NCBI RefSeq assembly: GCF_000482465.1
Contig: NZ_KI519428.1
Coordinates: 146,167 to 210,166, forward strand
DNA: 64,000 bases
Direction of reading: 5' to 3'
Source of the DNA: Runella limosa DSM 17973
GTDB taxonomy: Bacteria > Bacteroidota > Bacteroidia > Cytophagales > Spirosomataceae
In this document: positions 43,190 through 51,173 of the stretch, piece after piece
Layout of the letters: every line of letters starts with the position of its first letter
Position numbering within the stretch: position 1 is the first letter of the stretch
The notes under the pieces: generated by a model
What the model was told of the DNA's origin: nothing
What the model saw: the letters and a program-made list of their open reading frames with translations, nothing else
Databases searched by the model: none
Made by a program: the position numbers and the translations under genes

Positions 43190-43846
43190 ATGCAAACGCC
43201 AACAACTTCTAAAATAGCCATTATCGGACTTGGCAACATAGGCCAAGTAGTGGCCAACAATCTGATAAAAAATAACCGTGGGGTGATTGTCGCCGACCGA
43301 AATTTGGAAAAAGCCCAAACCCTTGCGGCACAACTGGGCGATTTGGCCCAACCCGCTACCATTAGCGATGCCATCAGAGAGGCCGACATTGTAGTGGTAG
43401 CGGTTTGGTTTGCGGCCATTAAAGAGATTTTTTACCAGTACGAAGCCCTTTTGCAGGGCAAAATTATCATTGACCCTTCCAATCCTATTGCTCCCAATGC
43501 GCAAGGAGGCTTTGATAAAATCATCGGTGAAAATGAATCGGCAGGCCAAATCAATGCTTCGCTATTACCCAAAGGGGCAAAACTCGCCAAAGCCTTGGGT
43601 ACGTTGGGAGCGGCTTCTTTGGCCAATGCCGCCAATCAGCAACCCGAAGCCGCCGCCTTGTTTTATGCTACTGACGATATAAACATCGACGAAACCATTG
43701 AGCAATTGATTCGTGATAATGGCTTTGCCCCTGTACGTGTGGGAGGCTTAGACCAGTCTATTCGCATTGAAGTTTTCGGCGATTTGCACGAATTTGGCGC
43801 CTTGGGCAAGACCGTGACGGTTGCTGAGGCAAAGACTAAAATCTAA
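43190..43846 (+). CDS. NADPH-dependent F420-reductase-like oxidoreductase
   Basis: A 218-aa Rossmann-fold protein of the F420-oxidoreductase/NADP-binding family. The dinucleotide motif is IAIIGLGNIGQVVANNL (about 9-25), with VADRNLEKAQ (about 34) giving the second strand. The strands ADIVVVAVWFAA and GKIIIDPSNPIAP follow, and the C-terminal half resembles the ketol-like domain of such enzymes (PKGAKLAKALGTLGA). Members reduce small quinones or F420 or act on unknown substrates. Its own promoter box lies upstream, and the Crp/Fnr gene directly before it is its probable regulator. Confidence 0.82.
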   Translation: MQTPTTSKIAIIGLGNIGQVVANNLIKNNRGVIVADRNLEKAQTLAAQLGDLAQPATISDAIREADIVVVAVWFAAIKEIFYQYEALLQGKIIIDPSNPIAPNAQGGFDKIIGENESAGQINASLLPKGAKLAKALGTLGAASLANAANQQPEAAALFYATDDINIDETIEQLIRDNGFAPVRVGGLDQSIRIEVFGDLHEFGALGKTVTVAEAKTKI

Positions 43847-43881
43847 ACGTATTTTTTGTTACACCTCCATAACAAATCAAC

Positions 43882-44616
43882 ATGAAAAAATTACTTTTCT
43901 TCTCACTTTTGCTTGCTTCGAGCAGCACTTTCGCTCAACAACTGCAGTTGGGTAAACAAACCTTTGAATTAAAGAACGTTACGGGTTCAATCGTAGATTT
44001 TCAGGGCAAAAAAGCGCTAAAAATTGAACGAGATTTGAAGGCTTTGCCCTTTGATTTGAAAAATTTAGGTTCAACCGTTGATGAGCCTACTTATGCTAAA
44101 CTCACCGATGTTGATTTTGACAACGGTACCATCGAAGTGAAAATGTATTCGGATATTCAGAATCCTTCGCCGTTTGCAGGAGCGGCAGGGTTTATTGGCG
44201 TAGCGTTCAGAATTGGCGAAAACGACAAGGCTTTTGAGTCAATTTATTTGCGTCCTCGAGTTGGTAGAGTGAGTGACCAAGGGGCAAGAAATCATACAGT
44301 CCAGTATTATGCTTATCCCGACCACAAATTTGACAAACTTCGCAAAGATGCACCTGGTAAATACGAAGGTGCGGTTCCCGTAGCTTTGCGTGAATGGATT
44401 ACGATGCGAATAGAAGTAAATGGTGAAACTGCCGAGTTATTTATCAACAATGCCAAATATTCTACTTTCATCGTGGATAAAATGTTGGGTAAAACTAAGA
44501 GTGGGTCCATTGCCCTATGGGTAGATATTGCGACCATAGGCTATTTCAAAGACTTGAAAGTAACTAAAAAGGCATTGAAAGTGAAGCCAGCGGGCGAAAA
44601 AGTGAATGATATTTGA
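43882..44616 (+). CDS. Secreted concanavalin-like protein (DUF1080-like)
   Basis: A 244-aa exported protein (signal peptide about 1-18, ending TFAQ) with a single jelly-roll domain. The strands VDFDNGTIEVKMYSD (about 74), AAGFIGVAFRIGEND (about 97) and EWITMRIEVNGETAELFINN (about 170) and the closing GSIALWVDIATIGYFKDLKV (about 211-230) are the pattern of DUF1080/laminin-G-like glucanase folds. It may bind or hydrolyse a sugar chain. No catalytic residues can be assigned. It follows the oxidoreductase after 35 nt and could share its transcript. Confidence 0.75.
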   Translation: MKKLLFFSLLLASSSTFAQQLQLGKQTFELKNVTGSIVDFQGKKALKIERDLKALPFDLKNLGSTVDEPTYAKLTDVDFDNGTIEVKMYSDIQNPSPFAGAAGFIGVAFRIGENDKAFESIYLRPRVGRVSDQGARNHTVQYYAYPDHKFDKLRKDAPGKYEGAVPVALREWITMRIEVNGETAELFINNAKYSTFIVDKMLGKTKSGSIALWVDIATIGYFKDLKVTKKALKVKPAGEKVNDI

Positions 44617-44620
44617 GGTC

Positions 44621-45064
44621 TTACTTCTTATACTGATGCACCGACTGCCCCACGAGTTTCCAAGCTCCGTTGATTTTTTCGAGAAGCCGCACTTCATAGG
44701 AGTAAGTGCTTTTTCCTTCTTTTGAAATTGATTCTTCGTCGTGGCTTACCCAAGCGCTGTTGCCCGTAATGCCTATTTTATGATTGGTCAGGATGGCACG
44801 CCCACCATTTCCAAGCATATTGGAAGGAGGATTGAGCATAAAGTTGGGGTCTAAATCAATCACTTTTGCCTCGGTTGTCGAAATCAAAATGCGACTGTAA
44901 GGTCGTATCGCCCAGCAATCGGCATGGGCTTTTGCATCGCCTGCTCGCCAAGTAGCGGCTTCTTTTTCGAGTAGTGCGATAATGTCCGCCGAATCGGTAT
45001 TTGATTGTGCGTAATTTGCTAATGGATAAATAGTTACAAAGAGTGCGGTTAGGTATTTTATCAT
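44621..45064 (-). CDS. Secreted NTF2-like (DUF4440) protein
   Basis: A 147-aa protein from ATG 45064: signal peptide (MIKYLTALFVTIYPLANYAQ), then an NTF2-like cone domain (ADIIALLEKEAATWRAGDAKAHADCWAI, with the closing GAWKLVGQSVHQY). The open frame extends to 45148 but the added residues are cysteine-rich and not signal-like. A TAATTTTG sequence on this strand at 45073-45080 could be its -7 box but is very close to the start. Convergent with the DUF1080-like gene, 4 nt apart. Confidence 0.75.
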   Translation of the reverse strand: MIKYLTALFVTIYPLANYAQSNTDSADIIALLEKEAATWRAGDAKAHADCWAIRPYSRILISTTEAKVIDLDPNFMLNPPSNMLGNGGRAILTNHKIGITGNSAWVSHDEESISKEGKSTYSYEVRLLEKINGAWKLVGQSVHQYKK

Positions 45065-45100
45065 GATTTTCTCAAAATTATATAGGTCTAAAAATGGAGA

Positions 45101-45144
45101 ACACAGATGACACGGATACAAAATCTGTGTTGGAACATCTGTGT
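45101..45144. repeat. ACACAGAT/ATCTGTGT repeat
   Basis: ACACAGAT at 45101-45108 faces ATCTGTGT at 45123-45130 and again at 45137-45144, giving a hairpin with two possible right arms. A related arrangement stands at 55696-55764, suggesting a dispersed repeat family. Confidence 0.5.
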
Positions 45145-45162
45145 CCAAATTACGTCAAAACG

Positions 45163-46563
45163 CTACTTCAATTTCATAGCCACAGGATCCCACTTTACAA
45201 TTTTTTTGGTAAAATAACTGTCGTTACAAGCCAAGGCAGGCACGGCAGCTCTGAAACCAAATTCGGCATCTTCTACAACGGGTTTACCTGTGCGAATGGC
45301 GTCAAAGAAATTGGTAAAATGGTCTAAATGGTCGCTGTACCCCGCAGGAGCTTTGAAAACGATGTCTTCTTTGGTTTTCCGTTTGCGTTGTTCGGGTGTC
45401 CACTTAGCATCGTAATCCTTTTGCATTTCGTCTTGCATGCTTTTTGAAAAAGTAAACACCGAATCATAGCCGCCAAAGCCAGGAGCTTCGGGTATGAGGC
45501 TGTGTTTAATGGTAATATTGTTGCCCTGCACCTGTATCACGCCTTCCGAACCAACTAATTGGATCACTTCTTGGCCACCCGTTCCGCTGATAAAGTTCAC
45601 TTGCAGGGTGAGTTGAAAGGCGGGGTGCTCAGGACTATTGGGGTATTGCATCACCCCCGACATCACATCAGGCATATTGCGTCCGTCGTTCCAATAGCTA
45701 AACTGCCCTGTGCTGTAAATGCTCTCGGGGCCTTTGGAATTGGTCATAAAATGCGTACCACTCAACAAGTGAATGAATAAATCGCCTGCTACGCCTGTGC
45801 CGACTTCTTTGAAAGCCCGCCACCAGAAGAATTTTTTGCCGTCGTAAGGCATTTTTTGACCAGTAATAGCGATAAACTTTTCCCAGTCGGTGGTGCTGGC
45901 ATCGGCGTCCTTTGGAATGGTGTATTCCCATGCCCCAATCGAACTTTGGCGGTCATAAACGGCATTGACCATGTTGAGCTTCCCGATTTCTCCCGCTGCC
46001 AATAGTTCTTTGGCTTTGGCGTACCCAAGGCTACTCACCCGTTGGCTTCCTACCTGAAACACTTTGCCCGATTTTTTGGCGGCAGCCATGACAGGATACC
46101 CTTCACTGATTTTATACACCATCGGTTTTTCACAATAGACGTGTTTGCCAGCGGCCAAGGCGTCTAACGACATACGGGCGTGCCATACGTCGTGGGTACA
46201 AATCAATACAGCATCAATGTCGTTTTTGGCTAATAGCTCTTTGTAATTTCGGGTGGTGAAGAGGTCTTTGCCGTATTGTTCTTTGGCGTTGTCGAGACGG
46301 CCAGGGTATAAGTCACAAATTCCTGCCAATTCTACCCCAGGGACTTTGAGGGCGGTATTCAAGTCAAAATGCCCCTGGACTCCGTAACCGATTACACCAA
46401 TTCTGACTTTATCGTTGGCTGCAAAGGGGCGTTCATACTGTAAGATACGTTCTTCGGCTTTTTGCTGGGCGGCCAACGACGCAAAAGGCGACGAAGCAGT
46501 CACCAAACTGGTAGCTCCAATTTGCTGTAAAAACTTTCTTCTGGATGAGTTGTCGTTTTTCAT
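45163..46563 (-). CDS. Gfo/Idh/MocA family oxidoreductase, exported
   Basis: A 466-aa NAD(P)-dependent oxidoreductase with a Tat signal (SSRRKFLQQIGATSLVTASSP, twin arginines at 7-8 or so). The Rossmann part begins VRIGVIGYGVQG (about 53), followed by ICTHDVWHARMSLDALAAGKHVYCEKPM (about 118-146) with the conserved EKP lysine. The C-terminal alpha/beta substrate domain includes GVAGDLFIHLLSGTHF (about 255). Secreted members of this family act on sugars or sugar glycosides in Bacteroidota. It stands alone on its strand, with 198 nt of AT-rich sequence upstream that should hold its promoter. Confidence 0.9.
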   Translation of the reverse strand: MKNDNSSRRKFLQQIGATSLVTASSPFASLAAQQKAEERILQYERPFAANDKVRIGVIGYGVQGHFDLNTALKVPGVELAGICDLYPGRLDNAKEQYGKDLFTTRNYKELLAKNDIDAVLICTHDVWHARMSLDALAAGKHVYCEKPMVYKISEGYPVMAAAKKSGKVFQVGSQRVSSLGYAKAKELLAAGEIGKLNMVNAVYDRQSSIGAWEYTIPKDADASTTDWEKFIAITGQKMPYDGKKFFWWRAFKEVGTGVAGDLFIHLLSGTHFMTNSKGPESIYSTGQFSYWNDGRNMPDVMSGVMQYPNSPEHPAFQLTLQVNFISGTGGQEVIQLVGSEGVIQVQGNNITIKHSLIPEAPGFGGYDSVFTFSKSMQDEMQKDYDAKWTPEQRKRKTKEDIVFKAPAGYSDHLDHFTNFFDAIRTGKPVVEDAEFGFRAAVPALACNDSYFTKKIVKWDPVAMKLK

Positions 46564-46761
46564 TGATTTTATGATTGAGGGTTTTACTTACCACATAGCT
46601 AGATAAATACACCATAGAAAATGTAGAAGCACTACTGTTTACTATGTAAAATGCTTGTATGTACTATGTGTTTATAACTGAGTAATACACAACAATTAGT
46701 AAGAAATATGTGTAAAAAATCACAATATCCGCGCTAATTATGTGAAAATATCATAATTCTT

Positions 46762-47709
46762 TCACTTCACCGCATAACTTACAAAGGCAACTTTTTTACT
46801 GTCTGGGCTCCACGACGGCACATTGATAGTGCCTTGTCCTCCGTAAAAAACAGGTGTAATATCCTTGATTTCTTTGGTTTTCAGATTCATCAAACGCAGT
46901 TTTACATTCTTACCAAACAAATGCGCTTGCTTTTCATCAGAGGTGTAAGCAATATACACAATCCATTGATTGTCAGGGGAAGGGTGGGCAAACCAGTTGG
47001 AGTTTTCGTCAAACGTTAGTTGCTCAGGCTGAGAACCATCGGCCAACATCCGCCAGATTTGCATGTGACCTGTGCGGTAGGAGTTGAAATAAATGTACTT
47101 CCCATCGGGCGAATAATCGGGGCCATCGTCCAAACCTTCGCTGTTGGTTAATCTTTTTTCTGCCCCGCCATCTATACCAATCGAATAAATGTCATAGTTT
47201 CCATTGCGTTCGCCACAGTACGCCAAGGTTTTGCCATCAGCACTCCATCCATGCCAAAACGACATTACTTCCGACGTAACTCTACGAGGCTCACCACCAC
47301 TTACAGGAAGGACATAAATGGCTGATTTGTAGCGCTTGGGAGAAGGGTCGCTTTTGTCGTTGTGACTGATAGCCAACCACTTTTTGTCAGGCGAAATCCC
47401 GTGGTCGTTGTTGCAGGCTGTGGCAAAGCCCGTATAGAGCTCTTTTAGCTTTTTTGAGGCCAAGTCTAGCGTATGTAGCTTGCCATAGCTGTTCAGAATC
47501 AGGTAGTTGTCTGGATGCCAATTGGGAGCTTCAAAGTGGGCTTTGATAGCCAAAACAGTATCTATTTTACCCGAAGTAATGTCCAACGTCTGGATGTAAC
47601 TGGTGGTGTCCGATTTGGTTTGCGCCAGCGAGGCAAACGAAAAATAAAGACTTAAAACGGCCGTAAAGGCCATTTTAGTAGAAGGTAATGAAACCAAGGA
47701 TTTTTTCAT
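46762..47709 (-). CDS. Secreted TolB-like beta-propeller (PD40) protein
   Basis: A 315-aa protein started at ATG 47709, which begins a signal peptide (KMAFTAVLSLYFSFASLAQ). The longer frame to 47751 overlaps the promoter box. It has six to seven WD40-like PD40 blades: FEAPNWHPDNYLIL, NDHGISPDKKWLAIS, MSFWHGWSADGKTLAY, DDGPDYSPDGKYIYF, WFAHPSPDNQWIVY and VPSWSPDSKKVAFVSY. Such TolB-type propellers bind peptides or sugars in the periplasm. It is divergent from the NUDIX-type regulator, so it may be a target. Confidence 0.85.
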   Translation of the reverse strand: MKKSLVSLPSTKMAFTAVLSLYFSFASLAQTKSDTTSYIQTLDITSGKIDTVLAIKAHFEAPNWHPDNYLILNSYGKLHTLDLASKKLKELYTGFATACNNDHGISPDKKWLAISHNDKSDPSPKRYKSAIYVLPVSGGEPRRVTSEVMSFWHGWSADGKTLAYCGERNGNYDIYSIGIDGGAEKRLTNSEGLDDGPDYSPDGKYIYFNSYRTGHMQIWRMLADGSQPEQLTFDENSNWFAHPSPDNQWIVYIAYTSDEKQAHLFGKNVKLRLMNLKTKEIKDITPVFYGGQGTINVPSWSPDSKKVAFVSYAVK

Positions 47710-47748
47710 AGAAAGGGGGGGGAGAGACTGAAACATAGATTGGTGAGG

Positions 47749-47756
47749 CAAAGGTA
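47749..47756 (-). promoter_or_regulatory. Promoter -7 box (TAnnTTTG)
   Basis: TACCTTTG on the minus strand, 40 nt upstream of the propeller gene start at 47709. An identical box faces the opposite way at 47862-47869, so the two divergent genes have matched -7 elements 113 bp apart. Confidence 0.55.
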
Positions 47757-47861
47757 ATAGTCTTTTTATTATTTTCTAAAAAAAAGATAATATATGTAAT
47801 AAGTTTTATAATTTCGTTTTATAATTACATTTAATTGGTGCTAACGTATTGGGATAAGGTG

Positions 47862-47869
47862 TACCTTTG
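47862..47869 (+). promoter_or_regulatory. Promoter -7 box (TAnnTTTG)
   Basis: TACCTTTG upstream of the NUDIX-type regulator gene. Its last base is the G of a GTG that would otherwise be read as the gene start at 47869, so the box argues for translation from ATG 47890. A TTG at 47835-47837 is a possible -33 element. Confidence 0.55.
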
Positions 47870-47889
47870 TGCCTAAATTTTTTGAATCC

Positions 47890-48603
47890 ATGAGGAAATT
47901 TGGCACTGAAAAGTACATCTCGCATCTTTCGATAGACTGTGTGATTTTTGGTTATGAAAACAAAGAATTGAAGGTGTTGATAGCGAAATCAAAACTTGGA
48001 GAGAACATTTGGAACTTACCTGGGGGATTTATTCTAAAAACCGAAGGGATTGAAAAAGCGGCAAGCCGAATTTTGTACGAGCGAACCCACCTTGAAAATA
48101 TTTATTTGGAACAATTTCGTGTTTTTGGGCATGAAAACAGAATAATAGATAGTAAGTACAAAGCATTGCTCCTCACTCATCTCAGCCAAAAGTACAACGA
48201 AGCAGATGCCGAATGGATTACCAGCCGATTTGTGTGTATTGGATTTTATGCGCTGGTCGAAATCAGTAAAGTAAACCCGCAAATTGGCGAACTTGATCAC
48301 TCTTTGGAGTGGATGAACATCAAAGAAGTGCCCGAAATGATGCACGACCACAATGAGATTCTCACTTGTGCACTCGATGCTCTTCGCCAAAACCTTGACC
48401 AGAAGTTGATTGGATTCAACCTGCTGCCCGAAACATTTACGATGCGAGAAGTCCAAGAACTCTACGAGGCAGTGTATGATCGGCCATTTGCCACCAACAA
48501 CTTCCAGAAGAAAATACTTGATTTAAACGTGCTGGAACGCCTTCAAAAAAAATACACAGGTGCTGCCAACAAAGCTCCATATTTGTATCGGTTTAAGCGA
48601 TGA
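47890..48603 (+). CDS. NUDIX-domain transcriptional regulator (NrtR/AraR type)
   Basis: A 237-aa protein: NUDIX-like domain (about 10-145) followed by a winged helix (about 160-237; FTMREVQELYEAVYDRPFATNNFQKKIL). The NUDIX box is degenerate: GGFILKTEGIEKAASRILYERT lacks the REUxEE glutamates, so hydrolysis is unlikely and the domain probably senses a ligand, as in NrtR and the Bacteroides arabinose regulator AraR. Start chosen at ATG 47890 because a promoter box covers the upstream GTG. It lies between a divergent propeller gene and the aromatic-acid transporter gene, either of which could be its target. Confidence 0.85.
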   Translation: MRKFGTEKYISHLSIDCVIFGYENKELKVLIAKSKLGENIWNLPGGFILKTEGIEKAASRILYERTHLENIYLEQFRVFGHENRIIDSKYKALLLTHLSQKYNEADAEWITSRFVCIGFYALVEISKVNPQIGELDHSLEWMNIKEVPEMMHDHNEILTCALDALRQNLDQKLIGFNLLPETFTMREVQELYEAVYDRPFATNNFQKKILDLNVLERLQKKYTGAANKAPYLYRFKR

Positions 48604-48617
48604 GGTTGTTGATGTAG

Positions 48618-48649
48618 ATTGATTTTGCACAAAAGGAAATTGATTTTGC
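48618..48649. promoter_or_regulatory. Direct repeat ATTGATTTTGC, 21 bp apart
   Basis: The 11-mer ATTGATTTTGC occurs at 48618-48628 and again at 48639-48649, start to start 21 bp (two helical turns), just upstream of the -7 box at 48674 of the transporter gene. Direct repeats at this spacing are typical operator layouts for AraC-family activators; the AraC gene at 51174-52046 is a candidate (inference). Confidence 0.45.
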
Positions 48650-48673
48650 GTGATGGGTCTCTGAAAAAACCTC

Positions 48674-48681
48674 TATTTTTG
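48674..48681 (+). promoter_or_regulatory. Promoter -7 box (TAnnTTTG)
   Basis: TATTTTTG matches the Bacteroidota -7 consensus 65 nt before the transporter start at 48746. TTG at 48646-48648 lies 25 nt upstream and inside the direct repeat, so an activator there would sit next to polymerase. Confidence 0.5.
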
Positions 48682-48745
48682 CGAAGCTATGTCCAATTAT
48701 TTCGTGGAATACATCTATTTAAGCCCTTAGCCTACCAATCTCCCA

Positions 48746-50044
48746 ATGACGTTTGATATAAAAGAACACATTGATTCCAATAAAATGACACGGTTGCAGT
48801 ACGCGACTGTGTTTATTTGTTTGTTGATGAACATGCTCGACGGCATGGACGTAATGGTAATTTCCTACACCGCACCTGCCATTGTAAAAGCATGGGGAAT
48901 TACGCCCGAAGCCCTCGGGATTGTTTTTAGCGCTGGCTTGGTCGGGATGACCTTGGGAGCGATGTTTTTGGCTCCTAAAGCAGATGTGATTGGCCGTAAA
49001 AACATGATTTTGTTAAGTGCTGTACTGATGGGAATCAGCATTTTTAGTACATCTTTTGCCCAATCCATTGAGTTTTTGGTAGTTATTCGGCTCATTAGTG
49101 GGATAGGGATTGGGGCGATGCTGGCAAGTACCGCTACGCTGACGGCCGAATACACCCCAAACAAAACCAAAGATTTTTGGGTAAGTTTTGTGATTTCGGG
49201 TTACCCTATTGGGGCGGTGTTGTCGGGGTTAGTTGCAGCGAAAGTAATACCGCAATTGGGTTGGGGTACGATGTTTCAATTGGCAGGTTTTTTCACTACA
49301 CTGTCGGTGCCCTTGATTCACTTTTTGTTGTCGGAGTCGCTTGATTTTTACTTTAAAGCACAACCTTCCAATGCCCTTGGTAAAGCCAACGAGATTTTGG
49401 ATAAAATGGGGGTAACTAGGTTGTCTCAACTTCCAACAAAACCTGCCGAACAAGCAGCGGTGTCGTTCAAATCGATGTTGACGGAAGAGTTTAAACTGCC
49501 GACGTTTCAACTGTGGGGGGCGCTTTTTATGGCGTTTGCTACCCTTTATTTTTTGACCAATTGGATTCCGAAACTCGCTACCAACGCTGGACTTTCGATG
49601 GAGTTGGCGATTTATGCGGGCACAGTTTTTAATCTTGGTGCTTTTGTGGGGATTGTCATTCAAGGCTATTTTTCAAGTAAATATGGCCTAAAACGTACCA
49701 TAGGCACATTTCTGATTTTGACGGGTGTACTGATGGTCGCCTTTGGGTGGTTCAAAGGGTCTTCGTGGTTGTTGGTTATTTTTGGACTGATTGGTTTTGG
49801 CATCCAAGGTGGTTTTGTGGGGCTTTATGCCGTAGCGGCGCGGATGTACCCTACCGAATTTCGAACAACTGGCGTAGGTTGGGCCATCGGTTCGGGGCGT
49901 CTAGGAGGAATCATTGGCCCATTGTTGGGTGGCGTCCTGATTGGCATGGGACTCTCAATGACGACCAACTTCCTGATTTTTTCCGTCCCGACCATCATCG
50001 CGGGTGTGATAACGATGTATATTTCGTCAAAACGGGTTAGTTAA
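48746..50044 (+). CDS. pcaK: MFS aromatic acid:H+ symporter (PcaK-like)
   Basis: A 432-aa transporter with 12 membrane segments, of the aromatic acid:H+ symporter branch of the major facilitator superfamily. The first segment carries MLDGMDVMVISYTAPAI, matching the DGxD motif needed by PcaK/BenK. The cytoplasmic loop GRKNMILLSAVLMG (about 84-97) is the MFS signature, and the paired loop in the second half reads SSKYGLKRTIG. Likely substrate is 4-hydroxybenzoate or protocatechuate, since the rest of the pathway begins 3 kb downstream. It is separated from that operon by a broken nuclease gene and a regulator on the opposite strand. Confidence 0.85.
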   Translation: MTFDIKEHIDSNKMTRLQYATVFICLLMNMLDGMDVMVISYTAPAIVKAWGITPEALGIVFSAGLVGMTLGAMFLAPKADVIGRKNMILLSAVLMGISIFSTSFAQSIEFLVVIRLISGIGIGAMLASTATLTAEYTPNKTKDFWVSFVISGYPIGAVLSGLVAAKVIPQLGWGTMFQLAGFFTTLSVPLIHFLLSESLDFYFKAQPSNALGKANEILDKMGVTRLSQLPTKPAEQAAVSFKSMLTEEFKLPTFQLWGALFMAFATLYFLTNWIPKLATNAGLSMELAIYAGTVFNLGAFVGIVIQGYFSSKYGLKRTIGTFLILTGVLMVAFGWFKGSSWLLVIFGLIGFGIQGGFVGLYAVAARMYPTEFRTTGVGWAIGSGRLGGIIGPLLGGVLIGMGLSMTTNFLIFSVPTIIAGVITMYISSKRVS

Positions 50045-50266
50045 GTACATTTTTGTGGTATACTGAGTACCCAGAAGCAACGAATCAGGTATTTTGGAGG
50101 GTAAAATGACAGTGAAATTTGCTGAGGATTTTAAAATGACAGAAGAGGAGTTTTTGGGTCTATGAAATACCTGCTATATCATTTGACGGGCAAGAGCTTG
50201 AAAATACTTTGATAATCTGAAAAACAGATATAGGGGGACTTTTGGGCATGTACAACATACACTCAA

Positions 50267-50485
50267 TTACTTATCGGTAGATAATTTTTGTTGTATAGCA
50301 ATTACAAAGTCAATTGTTACATTGGCTATATCAGCAATTTCTTTTAATGATAACTTCCCCATTCTAATCAGGTTCTCCACAATTTTTGATTTTGCTTTGA
50401 TGACCAGATAATCGTTATCTTCATCAATATACTTAGCCATGTTCTGTATCATATCGTCAAATTTTAGACGGTTGGCCGCTGCCAT
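50267..50485 (-). pseudogene. C-terminal part of Rpn-family protein, out of frame
   Basis: The frame encodes 72 aa: MAKYIDEDNDYLVIKAKSK and then LSLKEIADIANVTIDFVIAIQQKL. This is the usual C-terminal segment of Rpn family proteins of Bacteroidota, which normally follows the nuclease domain in the same chain. It overlaps the 3' end of the Rpn frame (50457-51089) by 29 nt in a different frame, so a single indel near 50460-50490 has probably split the gene. The stretch 50045-50266 upstream of the pair has only a 19-codon open frame. Confidence 0.65.
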
Positions 50486-51089
50486 CTAACTTACGCAATT
50501 TAGACAAAACTCGCAACTGCCGTAGATATTTTTGAAACGAAGTTTGATCGGTTTTGGTTTCGGCCAATTTTTGAATGATTTGATTGAGGGCGTTTTCGGG
50601 TTTTTCTTGGCCAAAATCGCTCAAAACTGCCAAAATGATTTCTTCGGGATTGTTTGAGTTCAGAAATCGAAGGTAGTCAAATTGAGTAATGTTGATGATG
50701 CTGAACTGAAAATAGTTGCCGTCATCAGCTAAAACTGTTTTCATTGTTGGTTCGCCACTTCCTATGAAAATAACAAACTGCCGAACGGGCAATTGGTATT
50801 TGGATTTGAGCAAAATCCAATAGTCGGCCATGCGGTAGGCCATTTTTAGGTAATTATCCACCTGAAATTCTAAATGTAGAATGAACCTTTGGCCATTGGG
50901 GTCAGTAACAACTCGCAACGCATCAGCCTCTTTTTCTTTGGTTTGCTGTAATTTTTCCCTGATTATTTCGGCTTTGGCTACTTTAAAGCCTAATACAGAG
51001 TTCATCAAGGCAGGAATAATGCTCTCTATGTTTTCTTTTACGATTTTATCGTACAGGTTGCCCTCTTGCTTTGTATTTCTCTTTTCCAT
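50457..51089 (-). pseudogene. Rpn-family PD-(D/E)XK nuclease, frameshifted at its 3' end
   Basis: A 210-aa product of the Rpn (recombination-promoting nuclease/putative transposase, COG5464-like) family. The nuclease core is visible: EADALRVVTDPNGQRFILHLEFQ (about 54-76; E, D and the HLEFQ strand), YWILLKSKYQLPVRQFVIFIG (about 90-110) and LRFLNSNNPEEIILAVLSD. The expected C-terminal segment continues in another frame at 50267-50485. The core may still fold. It lies on the opposite strand to the aromatic genes, between the transporter and the AraC gene, and looks like an insertion. Confidence 0.75.
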
Positions 51090-51173
51090 ACAGTAAAGTC
51101 ATTTAGACCTAATAAGAGACATAAAGATACTTTTCGTGATAGAAATTGATAGCATATAAAGGTTATTATGCTA

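Noticed and set aside
47869-47889. GTG start for the NUDIX regulator
   Set aside because: The GTG overlaps a TAnnTTTG promoter box, so it should not be translated.
50106-50165. 19-codon frame MTVKFAEDFKMTEEEFLGL as a Uma2 gene start
   Set aside because: Only the MTEEEF phrase hints at Uma2; the sequence is too short and the continuation in another frame is not convincing.
50457-50485. Programmed frameshift joining the two Rpn parts
   Set aside because: No slippery heptamer or downstream structure is visible at the overlap; a simple indel is more likely.
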